From positions 1 to 64,000 of the forward strand of contig CAMJCT010000005.1 of the NCBI GenBank assembly GCA_946404215.1: a stretch of DNA of 64,000 nucleotides, in the 5' to 3' direction. Of this stretch, positions 7,642 through 15,666 are shown one piece after another. Each line of letters starts with the position of its first letter. The first letter of the stretch is position 1. The position numbers and the translations under genes were made by a program. The notes under the pieces were generated by a model. It was not told where the DNA came from, did not search any database, and saw only the letters and a list, made by a program, of their open reading frames with translations. The DNA is from an uncultured Clostridium sp. (GTDB taxonomy: Bacteria; Bacillota; Clostridia; TANB77; CAG-508).

Positions 7642-8193
7642 TTATCTCTTATATTCAACAAATTCTTCTTTCAATAATCCTGTCAAATACTCGTCTTCTA
7701 TTTTTCCTGTTGCTTTAGAAATAAAGCATTGTCTTCTTATTCCTTCATCTTTATAACCTAGTTTTAATTGCATTTTGTGGGATTTTTCATTTTCTTTAAA
7801 ATAGCCATTGTCTAATCTTCTTAACCCTAATACATCAAAAGCATATTTTATCCTAGCTGAAAATGCTTCTGTTCCATATCCATGTCCTTGATATTTTTCA
7901 CTTATCCAAATACCACCACCTGCTGTACCATTTGTTAAATTTACATTTGTTAATTGAGTTCCACCTATTGCTTTATTTTCACTTTTTAAAATTATTGCAA
8001 AATTATACAAATCATTATCAATTGTTTTTTGAATAAAATGTTTTGCATCTTCAATAGTATAAGGAAATGGTGCTCCTGCTAACCATTTTGTTACATTTAT
8101 ATTATTTAATCCCTCTACCATATCATCTATATCGTTCATATTCCATTGTCTTATATTCAATCTTTCTGTTTCTATTACTACATCTTTGTTCAT
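7642..8193 (-). CDS. GNAT acetyltransferase, RimJ/RimL type, first gene of the cargo operon
   Basis: A 183-residue GNAT. IETERLNIRQWNMNDIDDMV is the typical RimJ/RimL N-terminus, GGTQLTNVNLTNGTAGGGIW the central sheet, SEKYQGHGYGTEAFSARIKY motif A and NGYFKENEKSHKMQLKLGYK the C-terminal motif. Substrate unknown. ATG 8193 is preceded by AGAGGTG; the in-frame GTG 9 bp upstream lies within that sequence. It is divergent from the recombinase genes, so the 8203-8355 interval should carry both promoters. Confidence 0.86.
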   Translation of the reverse strand: MNKDVVIETERLNIRQWNMNDIDDMVEGLNNINVTKWLAGAPFPYTIEDAKHFIQKTIDNDLYNFAIILKSENKAIGGTQLTNVNLTNGTAGGGIWISEKYQGHGYGTEAFSARIKYAFDVLGLRRLDNGYFKENEKSHKMQLKLGYKDEGIRRQCFISKATGKIEDEYLTGLLKEEFVEYKR

Positions 8194-8202
8194 TTTTTGC
8201 AC

Positions 8203-8355
8203 CTCTTTTTTATACTAAAATTATATATTAAGGGACAAATAATTGCAATAATTACTTTACTTTTTATAAAAAGATTATATGCTTTATTATGAGCTATCCG
8301 ATTTATTCAATAAATACAAGCCCCTATGAATATGATTTATTTAGGAGGCTTTTTT
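8203..8355. other. Divergent intergenic region of element A
   Basis: Separates the leftward cargo operon from the rightward small ORF and recombinase. A weak vegetative-type promoter for the rightward genes could be TTGCAA (8243-8248), 16 bp, TATAAA (8265-8270), but such matches are cheap in this base composition. An AATACAAG at about 8322 loosely resembles a sigma-E minus-10. Neither is strong. Confidence 0.3.
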
Positions 8356-8487
8356 ATGTGTAAAAATGTTGATTTCAATGTTATTGAAAAGTACAAAAAT
8401 AAGGAAACACAAGAGATTTCTAAATATGTAAATGCAATTATAAATAGGTTAATTAAAAATGAATTTTCAAAAGTAATTACGAAATAA
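8356..8487 (+). CDS. Small ORF upstream of recombinase A, candidate accessory factor
   Basis: A 43-residue protein starting MCKNVDFNVIEKYKNKETQE, with a strong TTAGGAGG 7 bp before the ATG, ending 83 bp before the recombinase start. Most of it is predicted to be a charged amphipathic helix (ISKYVNAIINRLIKNEF). I do not recognise the family. Element B has a similarly sized ORF in the same place (12152-12289). The position is where a recombination directionality factor would be expected, but that role is a guess. Confidence 0.6.
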   Translation: MCKNVDFNVIEKYKNKETQEISKYVNAIINRLIKNEFSKVITK

Positions 8488-8570
8488 TTTTTAAAATTAT
8501 TGTCAAAAACTACTTCATTTTGTATAATTTATTTGGTACTAAATGGGTAGTTTACGATTGGAGGAAACTT

Positions 8571-10136
8571 ATGAAAGTTGCTATATATTGTAGACTATCT
8601 CGTGAAGATGATGACAAGCTTCATGAAAATGATGAGAGTGAAAGTATTCAAAACCAAAAGTCTATGCTAATTAATTACGCTATTGAAAATAACCTAGATA
8701 TTTACAACATTTATTGTGATGAAGATTATTCTGGAATTGATAGTGGGCGCCCTGAATTTAATAGGCTTTTAGATGATGCAAAACAGCACAAATTTGATAT
8801 TGTGCTTTGTAAAACTCAAAGTAGATTTACTCGTGATATGGAAATTGTAGAAAAGTATTTGCACAATAAGTTTATTGAGTGGAACATTCGATTTGTAAGC
8901 TTGGTTGACCATGTTGACACATTAGACAAAGGCAATAAAAAATCAAGACAAATCAATGGACTAATTAATGAATGGTATTTAGAAGACTTATCTGAAAACA
9001 TTAGAAAAACTTTTGATAGTAAAAGACAGCAAGGCTTACATATTGGCTCTTTTGTGTGCTATGGCTATCAGCGCTGCGAAAACAACAAGAATAGAATTGT
9101 GATTGATAAAGAAGCAGCTAAAGTTGTTAAGCTAATTTTTAACCTATATGAACAAGGAAATGGAGTTACAAAAATTGCTGAAAGTCTTAACGAACAAAGA
9201 GTTCTAACACCTACAAAATATAAAATGTCCAAAGGGCTAAACTTCAAAAATCAAGGTAAAAATATCGAATATTGGACTGAATCTACTATTACAAAAATTC
9301 TCAAAAATGAGATTTACATTGGTAATATGGTACAAGGCTATAATAAAAAGCTAAGTTATAAGTCTAAAAAAAGAGTTACACAGCCTAAATCTAAAAGAAT
9401 TATTGTCCCTAATACTCATGAACCTATTATAAGTAAAGAACAATTTTACAATGTTCAAAAAATCTTTCAAAGCAAAACTAGAAAATGTAAAAATGGAGAA
9501 GTTCATTTATTTGCTAATAAATTAGTTTGCAAGGATTGTGGCAATAAATTATACAAGTGTAAAAACGATAAAGGCTACATATATTTTTCTTGCAAAGCTT
9601 CTAAAAAATTGTATGGAACATGCACTCCCCACTCTATTGGATACGAAAATCTTAAGAACTTGGTAACAGAAAAAATCAAAGAAAAGATTTTAGCTTATTA
9701 TGATTTTGACAATGTTTCAGATGATTTATTTGTAGTACAAGAGAACTTAAATAAATTAAAATTACTAGATGACAAAAAGAATTTACTTGTACAAGATATG
9801 GAGAGCATTAATAATGCTATAAAAGAGCTTTATCTAAATAAGGCAAATGGAAAGATTGATGAAAGCTCATTTAATGATTTAAACTCTTCTTTCCTATCTG
9901 ATAAAAAAGCCAAACAAAATGAGATTAATCAAATCAAAATAAGCCTAGCAAATCTTAAAGAAAAAGAATTAAATAGTAAATTCATTCAAGAACAACAAGA
10001 AAAAATCATCAATAAATTTAAAGACTTTAAAGAACTAGATTACAGCATTGTTAATTCATTTATTGATTATATTGAAATTGGAGATAAAAATAAAACAAAA
10101 AATTCCCAAGATGTAATAATTCATTGGAACTTTTAA
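8571..10136 (+). CDS. Large serine recombinase of element A
   Basis: A 521-residue large serine recombinase. MKVAIYCRLSREDDDKLHEN contains the catalytic Ser in the RLSRE motif; the resolvase domain continues through ESIQNQKSMLINYAIENN, DEDYSGIDSGRPEFNRLLDD and SRFTRDMEIVEKYL. A recombinase domain follows (GYQRCENNKNRIVIDKEAAK ... ITKILKNEIYIGNMV), then a zinc ribbon (LVCKDCGNKLYKCKNDKGYI with later cysteines) and a coiled-coil tail. The start is ATG 8571 behind GGAGG; an upstream ATG at 8520 lacks a site. It ends 28 bp before the right attachment core, the usual place for the integrase of such elements, and should catalyse insertion into and excision from cotJC. Confidence 0.95.
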   Translation: MKVAIYCRLSREDDDKLHENDESESIQNQKSMLINYAIENNLDIYNIYCDEDYSGIDSGRPEFNRLLDDAKQHKFDIVLCKTQSRFTRDMEIVEKYLHNKFIEWNIRFVSLVDHVDTLDKGNKKSRQINGLINEWYLEDLSENIRKTFDSKRQQGLHIGSFVCYGYQRCENNKNRIVIDKEAAKVVKLIFNLYEQGNGVTKIAESLNEQRVLTPTKYKMSKGLNFKNQGKNIEYWTESTITKILKNEIYIGNMVQGYNKKLSYKSKKRVTQPKSKRIIVPNTHEPIISKEQFYNVQKIFQSKTRKCKNGEVHLFANKLVCKDCGNKLYKCKNDKGYIYFSCKASKKLYGTCTPHSIGYENLKNLVTEKIKEKILAYYDFDNVSDDLFVVQENLNKLKLLDDKKNLLVQDMESINNAIKELYLNKANGKIDESSFNDLNSSFLSDKKAKQNEINQIKISLANLKEKELNSKFIQEQQEKIINKFKDFKELDYSIVNSFIDYIEIGDKNKTKNSQDVIIHWNF

Positions 10137-10154
10137 AAGCAGGATTAGGATATA

Positions 10155-10469
10155 TTACAGACACACACCATGATCTGTATAATATGGTGCCAACCCGGCT
10201 TTTTCTATTTCTTCAATTGATGCTCCATCTGTCAATTGGTGTACTATTGTTCCAACCATTTCTAAGTGTGCTAATTCTTCCGTACCAATATCATTTAATA
10301 TAGCCTTTGATTTTTGGTCTGGCATTCCAAACCTTTGAGATAGGTATCTAAGAGTTGCACCAAGTTCACCATCAGGTCCACCATATTGAGATATTATTAC
10401 TTTTGCCAATTTGGGATCTGGACATTTTATATTAATTGGATATTGCAAAGTTTTATTATAAGTCCACAT
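10155..10469 (-). CDS. cotJC: cotJC, upstream segment of a split spore-coat gene
   Basis: MWTYNKTLQYPINIKCPDPK, then ISQYGGPDGELGATLRYLSQ and NDIGTEELAHLEMVGTIVHQ are the N-terminal half of CotJC, a ferritin/manganese-catalase-like coat protein; the Glu in GELGATLRY and the E-x-x-H of EELAHLEM are the metal-ligand positions expected of the family. The gene is cut at YYTDHGV and, unexcised, adds only CL before TAA. The second half is at 23-163. ATG 10469 overlaps the stop of the cotJB 3' piece by one base, so restored cotJB and cotJC would be coupled. Only 324 bp of host DNA separate the two elements here. Confidence 0.92.
   Translation of the reverse strand: MWTYNKTLQYPINIKCPDPKLAKVIISQYGGPDGELGATLRYLSQRFGMPDQKSKAILNDIGTEELAHLEMVGTIVHQLTDGASIEEIEKAGLAPYYTDHGVCL
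10165..10172. other. Element A attachment core, right copy
   Basis: ACACCATG, identical to 156-163. The left flank (TAGGATATATTACAGAC) is element DNA and contributes the other half of attP; the right flank is cotJC. Confidence 0.85.
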
Positions 10470-10495
10470 TAGTAATTCCCCCTTTCCCAAGGCCA
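10469..10495 (-). CDS. cotJB: cotJB, final 8 codons, separated from the rest of the gene
   Basis: Reading TGG CCT TGG GAA AGG GGG AAT TAC TAA gives WPWERGNY and a stop that overlaps the cotJC start. CotJB proteins characteristically end in a W-P-W-E-type motif, and the main cotJB fragment at 17644-17967 breaks at the same W-P. Joining through the shared core AAGGCCA (TGGCCTT on the coding strand) restores EEPWPWERGNY. Confidence 0.82.
   Translation of the reverse strand, partial: WPWERGNY
10489..10495. other. Element B attachment core, left copy
   Basis: AAGGCCA. Left flank is cotJB/cotJC; right flank CCCGTCGTTCGATTC is the element half of attP. Confidence 0.8.
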
Positions 10496-10516
10496 CCCGT
10501 CGTTCGATTCGTGATT

Positions 10517-12112
10517 CTATACCTTAAATTTATAATTAATTTTTATCTTATTATCATTTATAATAATCTTATCTATTAGCTTAAATACCAAGCTTATATT
10601 GTCATCATCTATATTTTTAAAATCTAATAAATAATTCATTGTGGCTTCTAAATCTTTTTTAGTTATACCCCCTTCTTGCTTTCCACTTTTTTCTTCCCTT
10701 TTAATGTTTTCAAGCTTTTTTTCAAATTCTTTTTTCTGAGTCTCATATTTTCTTATCAAAACCTTAAAAGTATCTTCTGAAATAACATTTGATATTTTAT
10801 CTTCATAAAGATTAGCTATTATTTTATTTAGCTCATCTTGTTTTTTAGCAATTAAGTCTAAATCTTTCTTGTAATCTTTTTTGTTTAAATTGTTAGTTTT
10901 GTATTTCAAATCTTTTATGTTTAAATATTGCTTTATGTTGTTATTTAAAGATTCTGCTGTAAGTCTTATGAGTTCATCTTCTCTTAAATGAATATTATGG
11001 CAAAATTGGTTTCCATATTTTTTATAGCTTGAACATACACATCTTGAAAATTTACCATGATTTAGATTGTATGTTATTCTGCTCCCACATGTACAATATA
11101 CAAGTCCTGATAATAGATGACGTTTTCTTCCAGAAAAATTCCATTCGTTCGATTTTTTATCAAGCATTTCCTGTACAGTATTAAATACATTTCTGTCAAT
11201 AATAGCTGGATGATGATTTTGAATAATTATATGTTCTGCTTCTGGCACTTTTACTGTTTTATGGATTTTGTAATTAACCTTTGAATATTTTAATTGTACT
11301 AAATCACCTACATATATTCTATCTCTTAAAATTTTTGTAATAATAGTACTATTCCATTTATATGTGTTGTTTTTATTTGGATTAAAATAGTTAGTTGTTT
11401 GCTCTTTATACTTTAGTGGTGTCATTATCTGCTTTTCATTTAAAATATTCGCTATAGCTGTTTTATTCTTTCCAGATTTATAAAGTTCAAATATAAGAGA
11501 CACAACATCTGATACTTCAGTATCAATTAAAATTTTATTTTTGTCATTTTCATCTTTTTTATATCCATAGGGTAAAAAGCTTTTTATACAATCTCCATCT
11601 CTTGCTTTGGTTGAAATTGCAGTTCGCACTTTGTTTGAAATATCTTTTGCATACAAATCATTCATAACAGATTTAAAAGGTGTTATATCATTATTTGTAT
11701 TTCTTCTATCAAATGTATCTATATTGTCATTTACAGCAATATATCTAATATTTTTTGATGGGAATACCTTTTCAATATATCTTCCTGTTTCAATATAATC
11801 CCTTCCTAATCTTGATAAATCCTTTGTTATCACAAGATTAATAAGTCCTTTATCAATATCATCTAACATTCTTTTAAAATCTGGTCTATCAAAGTTTGTA
11901 CCTGTATATCCATCATCTTTATAGATATCAACTAAAATCCAACCTTTTGATTTTACAATAGGCTTTAAAAATTTGATTTGATTTTCTATACTTTCAGATT
12001 GCCCTCTATAATTTTCATCTTTTTCATCCTCTCTTGATAATCTTACATATATTGCAACTTTCCATATATCTGTACTTTGTATATTAAAATAGTTATTATA
12101 TAACTCGTCCAT
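10517..12112 (-). CDS. Large serine recombinase of element B
   Basis: A 531-residue large serine recombinase. WKVAIYVRLSREDEKDENYR carries the catalytic Ser; resolvase motifs continue with GQSESIENQIKFLKPIV, DIYKDDGYTGTNFDRPDFKR and ITKDLSRLGRDYIETGRYIE. The recombinase domain includes FLPYGYKKDENDKNKILIDT and TIITKILRDRIYVGDLVQLK; the zinc ribbon has CTCGSRITYNLNHGKFSRCV with CSSYKKYGNQFC, then a long coiled coil. AGGAGG precedes ATG 12112. It is only distantly similar to recombinase A, as expected from the different target core. It should insert element B into, and remove it from, cotJB. Confidence 0.95.
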   Translation of the reverse strand: MDELYNNYFNIQSTDIWKVAIYVRLSREDEKDENYRGQSESIENQIKFLKPIVKSKGWILVDIYKDDGYTGTNFDRPDFKRMLDDIDKGLINLVITKDLSRLGRDYIETGRYIEKVFPSKNIRYIAVNDNIDTFDRRNTNNDITPFKSVMNDLYAKDISNKVRTAISTKARDGDCIKSFLPYGYKKDENDKNKILIDTEVSDVVSLIFELYKSGKNKTAIANILNEKQIMTPLKYKEQTTNYFNPNKNNTYKWNSTIITKILRDRIYVGDLVQLKYSKVNYKIHKTVKVPEAEHIIIQNHHPAIIDRNVFNTVQEMLDKKSNEWNFSGRKRHLLSGLVYCTCGSRITYNLNHGKFSRCVCSSYKKYGNQFCHNIHLREDELIRLTAESLNNNIKQYLNIKDLKYKTNNLNKKDYKKDLDLIAKKQDELNKIIANLYEDKISNVISEDTFKVLIRKYETQKKEFEKKLENIKREEKSGKQEGGITKKDLEATMNYLLDFKNIDDDNISLVFKLIDKIIINDNKIKINYKFKV

Positions 12113-12151
12113 ATATGCCTCCTGAACCTTTAAATTATATTAACAAACTAT

Positions 12152-12289
12152 CTATATACACTTATTTTTTATATCTTTTTTAAATGAAATATCATATATG
12201 TATGAATTATTTTCATCAATCCATTGTTGTAATATTTCTTGCAGTGATTCTCCTTCTTCTTCGTATGATTCTTCTATATATTTATTCAA
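12152..12289 (-). CDS. Small ORF upstream of recombinase B, candidate accessory factor
   Basis: A 45-residue acidic protein starting at TTG with GAGGTGAT 6-7 bp before it: MNKYIEESYEEEGESLQEIL then QQWIDENNSYIYDISFKKDI. It ends 39 bp before the recombinase start and has the same size and position as the ORF at 8356-8487 in element A, without clear sequence similarity. I do not recognise it. A directionality or regulatory role for the recombinase is only inferred from position. Upstream, CATAGAAT (near 12320) resembles a sigma-E minus-10 without a good minus-35. Confidence 0.55.
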   Translation of the reverse strand: MNKYIEESYEEEGESLQEILQQWIDENNSYIYDISFKKDIKNKCI

Positions 12290-12488
12290 AATATCACCTC
12301 TAAAATTTTATTCTTTTAATTCTATGATTGAGATGATACTTTTATTTCAGAAAAATTCTATTTCCTGCAAAACTGTAAAATGGAGAATTAGAAATTCTAT
12401 TAGCTATTTCGCATTTTAATAGTCAGTATAATGTTAAAAAATGAAGTGAAATTTTATTCACTTCATTTTCACTAATATCAGAGTGTAA
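12290..12488. other. Intergenic region upstream of recombinase B
   Basis: No coding potential. It includes the hairpin at 12436-12469 and the presumed promoter of the small ORF plus recombinase. Confidence 0.4.
12436..12469. terminator. Bidirectional terminator-like hairpin
   Basis: AAAATGAAGTGAA and TTCACTTCATTTT form a near-perfect stem around a 6-8 nt loop, with A and T runs on the two sides. It would end the leftward cargo transcript before the recombinase unit. Confidence 0.65.
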
Positions 12489-12737
12489 TTAAATTATATT
12501 ATTTCCTATATATTTAGTTAATTCAATTATTTCATCTGCATGAGTTAGATGTGTTACTAATTATACATCACATCTTTTATTGATAAAATCATTTATTTCC
12601 TTTGCCGTATCCTTATTAACAAAATCATTGCTTACATGCTCCTGTCCTACTAGTATTCCAATTATATCTGCTCCAGCCTCTAAAGACATTTTGGCATCCT
12701 CTATACTTTTATTTGCACAAATCTTTACTTTAACCAT
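12489..12737 (-). pseudogene. TrpF-like (phosphoribosylanthranilate isomerase family) remnant
   Basis: The frame reads MVKVKICANKSIEDAKMSLE, AGADIIGILVGQEHVS, NDFVNKDTAKEIND and, after an in-frame TAA at 12561-12563, LVTHLTHADEIIELTKYIGN. The K-I-C opening, G-A-D-x-I-G-I-L-V-G and the V-T-H-L segment match the first half of the TrpF-like barrel, here of the stand-alone type with HVSNDFV rather than true TrpF. It is cut off after about 82 residues and carries a stop, so it is decayed. Confidence 0.6.
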
Positions 12738-12848
12738 TTATTGACCCTCCATTTTATTTAACATAATTATTTTTCCATCATTTAATCTTGTTATTTTTAA
12801 ATTATGTTCTTTATTTCTTAAAATAAGTCTTTTGCTTTCAATTTTCAT
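12738..12848 (-). CDS. Small ORF, unrecognised
   Basis: A 36-residue frame, MKIESKRLILRNKEHNLKIT then RLNDGKIIMLNKMEGQ, whose stop abuts the ATG of the TrpF-like remnant with GGAGGG at its end serving as Shine-Dalgarno. The opening IESKRLILR resembles the start of a RimJ/RimL GNAT, so it may be a fragment of one. Low confidence as a real gene. Confidence 0.3.
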   Translation of the reverse strand: MKIESKRLILRNKEHNLKITRLNDGKIIMLNKMEGQ

Positions 12849-12851
12849 TGC

Positions 12852-13832
12852 TTAATCACTACTAACATTTGCTTTAAATTCTTCTTTGGTCATTTCTTTT
12901 TTATAAAATGCTTCTTTTAATTCATTCTCATCAAGTAAAATAACCTCTCCTCTAGGCGTAACTACAACATCTAAATATAAATCATCTTCATAAGGAACTC
13001 CATTTTCTTTTCCTATTTCTCTTGCAATATCAAAATACCATTCTATTATTTCATTATTTTCATCATAAATAGCTGTTAATTTAATTCTCGAATCATAATT
13101 ATAAAATTCAAGCCACTTATAATTATTATCTAATATGCATTTTCCATTTGGTATAAGTATTTTTTCTTTAACATCACTAAAATTATAGAAATACACATCT
13201 CCTTTAAAGAAATTATCTTCAACAGATATTATCTTTAATTCTGTATTTTGAGTTCTTTCACCTACATGTCTATCTGCATATCTTTTTTTCAAACTAATCC
13301 AATATCTTTTGTATATTTTATTTTTTTGCTCGTTTTTGACTATATTTTCAAGTGTTCCTCCTGATTTTTCTATAGTTTTACTACTTCCAATATTATAGTC
13401 TAAACATGTTATTAAAACTCTATTTATATGTATACTTTTGCAATATTTTAACGCTAACATAAGTTGCTTATATGCATATCCTTTTCTCCTCTCACTTGGT
13501 AAAATACTGTATCCAATATGTCCACCATATTGATATAAATATTCATTTAGTTCGTGTCTGATATTTATTATTCCTACTACTTTATTATCTACTTTTCTTA
13601 CTGAAAAGAAAACATCTGCTGGCACAAACCCTTCTGGAATAGTTTCTTTTTTTGAATATCTCTCTATTTCATTTAACCATTCTTCATAATTATTTCTATA
13701 TTTTTGCAATCCACTAAAACCAGCATATCGTATATCTGTATCTATATCAGCTTTTTCAACTTCTTCAATAAAATTAATTGCTTGCTTTTTGTGTTCTATA
13801 CTTGGCTTTACTAAAATTATTTCATCATCCAT
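12852..13832 (-). CDS. GNAT acetyltransferase fused to a DUF402 domain
   Basis: A 326-residue two-domain protein. Residues 1-175 are a GNAT: VKPSIEHKKQAINFIEEVEK opens, VVGIINIRHELNEYLYQYGG and HIGYSILPSERRKGYAYKQL give the sheet and acetyl-CoA motif, and NIGSSKTIEKSGGTLENIVK the C-terminus. Residues about 185-326 are a DUF402 domain with WLEFYNYDSRIKLTAIYDEN, WYFDIAREIGKENGVPYEDD and LYLDVVVTPRGEVILLDENE, the D-x-x-x-D/ Y-x-D pattern of the metal-dependent FomD/ntdp phosphatase family. The fusion suggests acetylation and phosphate removal on one small molecule or nucleotide; that is inference. Confidence 0.8.
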   Translation of the reverse strand: MDDEIILVKPSIEHKKQAINFIEEVEKADIDTDIRYAGFSGLQKYRNNYEEWLNEIERYSKKETIPEGFVPADVFFSVRKVDNKVVGIINIRHELNEYLYQYGGHIGYSILPSERRKGYAYKQLMLALKYCKSIHINRVLITCLDYNIGSSKTIEKSGGTLENIVKNEQKNKIYKRYWISLKKRYADRHVGERTQNTELKIISVEDNFFKGDVYFYNFSDVKEKILIPNGKCILDNNYKWLEFYNYDSRIKLTAIYDENNEIIEWYFDIAREIGKENGVPYEDDLYLDVVVTPRGEVILLDENELKEAFYKKEMTKEEFKANVSSD

Positions 13833-13852
13833 TTCATCTTCACCTCTATCAC

Positions 13853-14446
13853 TTATTTTTCTACTTCTTCCTGTCGCTTTATTCTTTTTAGTTTAAATTT
13901 TTCTATTATAATTTCTGTTACTTCATCTGGAGATAAATTTGTATTATCTATCTTTATATGATTTTCAAATAATATTTCTCCATCATCTGTATTCAATTTA
14001 TATTTCTGCATTGTATCTAATAAATCCCTCTTACTCCATTCCAAATCTTTTTTAGTAAGTTTAGCCTCCAATCTATGAGGAGTTATATTCCTTTTTAGCC
14101 TTGTTTCTATATCTGCTCTTAATTCTACAAAATAGAATTTTCCACCACTAGCCTTAAATCTGCTTTTTAAACTATTTAAATAATCAGTTTCTTCTTTAAC
14201 ATCAAAAGCTACAACAAGTGTAAAAATCATATCTATATCATATTTTAATGCAAGACTAAAAACATCTTTTCTTATTAATTGTTTTAATTCCTTTTGTGCT
14301 TCATTTTCTCTTTTAAAAATTTTGTTAGATATTTCTATACTATCATGATTTACCATTAATGAATATCCTATTTTATCTCTTAAATTCTCTGCTACAGTCA
14401 TTTTACCAACTGCTTGTGGTCCTGATACTATTATCAAATTTGCCAT
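13853..14446 (-). CDS. P-loop ATPase/kinase-like protein
   Basis: A 197-residue P-loop protein. MANLIIVSGPQAVGKMTVAE is a Walker A in the style of chloramphenicol phosphotransferase/AAA_33 kinases (G-P-x-A-V-G-K-M-T). VNHDSIEIS supplies a possible catalytic Asp, FTLVVAFDVKEETDYL lies where Walker B sits and FVELRADIETRLKRNITPHR is a lid-like Arg-rich segment. Small-molecule kinase is likely; substrate unknown. It lies 20 bp upstream of the GNAT-DUF402 gene, in the same direction. Confidence 0.75.
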   Translation of the reverse strand: MANLIIVSGPQAVGKMTVAENLRDKIGYSLMVNHDSIEISNKIFKRENEAQKELKQLIRKDVFSLALKYDIDMIFTLVVAFDVKEETDYLNSLKSRFKASGGKFYFVELRADIETRLKRNITPHRLEAKLTKKDLEWSKRDLLDTMQKYKLNTDDGEILFENHIKIDNTNLSPDEVTEIIIEKFKLKRIKRQEEVEK

Positions 14447-14648
14447 TTAAATTCAACTCCTTTTATATCTTATCTTTAATTCTAAATATTATTTACAAGA
14501 CTGTAAATAAAAAAACATTGCAAGAAATCTGTTAAGAATCCTTTACAATGCCTAATATTTTAGCACTTTTAAAGTATAGATAATTTTCTATTTAAACTAT
14601 CCTTTACCGCTCTAACTTTCGCTATAGGTAAACTCCTAATATGTTTTT

Positions 14649-15266
14649 TTAGCATATTCTTTTATGTTTGTCAATTTTTTGAGCAATTATTGTATACACA
14701 TGCCAATATTTATTTTTCTTTCTTGCTGTATCGTGATAATATTTTTCTTCTGAAAAATAAAGAATATTGTATCCTTTAAAATATTCTAATAATTTTTCTT
14801 TTTCAACTGTTGTATAAATTTCTTTCCACTCATCCTCTTTTCCTAAAAAATTACCAATAAATACACCTTTGGGGTTAATAACATTTTGTAGAAGATTTAC
14901 CATAAATTCATCAAAATTTTCTTTAACATAGTGCATACTAAAATGTGCATTTACTAAATCTGTTTTGGGTAATTCAATTTTTGAAAAATCGTCTATTATG
15001 ATATTTAAGTTTTCATTATTTAAATTTCTGCTTTCAAGTATATTTTTTACTTGTTCATTATTATCTATTGCAGTCACTTTAAATCCTTTTGAAATTAGAA
15101 ATTCTGTATCATTTCCTGCACCACATCCCAAATCTATTGCGGTATTTCCTTTAAAATTTTCATTATAATTATTTAAGAAAAATCTTCTTATTGATGCTGA
15201 TGGATTATTCTTAATAGTTTTCTTATAATATACTTTCCATTCTTTCATTTCCTTTGGATTTTCCAT
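14649..15266 (-). CDS. Class I SAM-dependent methyltransferase
   Basis: A 205-residue methyltransferase of the TehB/UbiE-like group. TAIDLGCGAGNDTEFLISKG is motif I that binds S-adenosylmethionine, FKVTAIDNNEQVKNILES carries the acidic motif II residue, and LVNAHFSMHYVKENFDEFMV is motif IV. GVFIGNFLGKEDEWKEIYTT fits the TehB-like pattern, in which the protein methylates tellurite or small thiol-type molecules, but the real substrate is unknown. It is followed by about 200 bp without genes (14447-14648) holding a short hairpin ATTTACAAGACTGTAAAT. Confidence 0.82.
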   Translation of the reverse strand: MENPKEMKEWKVYYKKTIKNNPSASIRRFFLNNYNENFKGNTAIDLGCGAGNDTEFLISKGFKVTAIDNNEQVKNILESRNLNNENLNIIIDDFSKIELPKTDLVNAHFSMHYVKENFDEFMVNLLQNVINPKGVFIGNFLGKEDEWKEIYTTVEKEKLLEYFKGYNILYFSEEKYYHDTARKKNKYWHVYTIIAQKIDKHKRIC

Positions 15267-15331
15267 ATCTTTAACTTTTACACCTCAATTCATTTTAGAT
15301 TATAGCACATTTTGATTTTTATTTCTATAAT

Positions 15332-15595
15332 TTATTTTGCACTGTGTATTAAAAAATTGTATTTACTTGCATGCCTTAATTCATCTGTCATTATTGACAT
15401 TAGTAATGTATAACTATTTCCACTTGGCATTGTTCCTAATATTCTTCTATATCTTACAACAGCATCTAACTCTCCAAACAATGCTTTTTCCAAATTTTCC
15501 TGATAGCTTAAATCCGTTTCTATTTTTGGAATAGACATATCTTGCGGTAGTATATTCCCTGTAAAACTATAATATATGCGATTATAGCTTTTTTG
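15332..15595 (-). pseudogene. Ferritin-like protein, C-terminal fragment
   Basis: The open frame starts after a TAA near 15596 without an obvious start and reads QKSYNRIYYSFTGNILPQD, then YQENLEKALFGELDAVVRYR and NSYTLLMSIMTDELRHASKY. The two E-x-x-R/H helices (GELDAVVRYR, DELRHA) are the second half of a ferritin-like diiron or coat-associated protein, normally about 150 residues. ATG 15538 could start a 68-residue product but has no Shine-Dalgarno. I read it as a truncated relic. Confidence 0.6.
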
Positions 15596-15666
15596 TTACA
15601 TTATATAAGTACCTTAATAATGCTTGGTTTTTCAATTCACAAAGTAACTAGATATCTTTGCAAATT

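Larger units (their letters stand above)
156..10172. mobile_element. Element A: serine-recombinase intervening element inside cotJC
   Basis: The two ends carry the same 8-bp core ACACCATG (156-163 and 10165-10172), about 10,009 bp apart. On the outer side of each copy lies one half of cotJC, and recombination between the cores rejoins the halves in frame as YYTDHGVDVYP. Joining the inner flanks gives an attP with a strong dyad centred on TG. The element encodes a large serine recombinase (8571-10136) ending 28 bp before its core, a 43-residue ORF in front of it, and a leftward cargo of GNATs, NUDIX, DHH, kinase-like and HepT-MntA genes. Skin-type elements that leave the mother-cell chromosome during sporulation have this layout; timing of excision is inferred, not seen. 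Confidence 0.9.
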
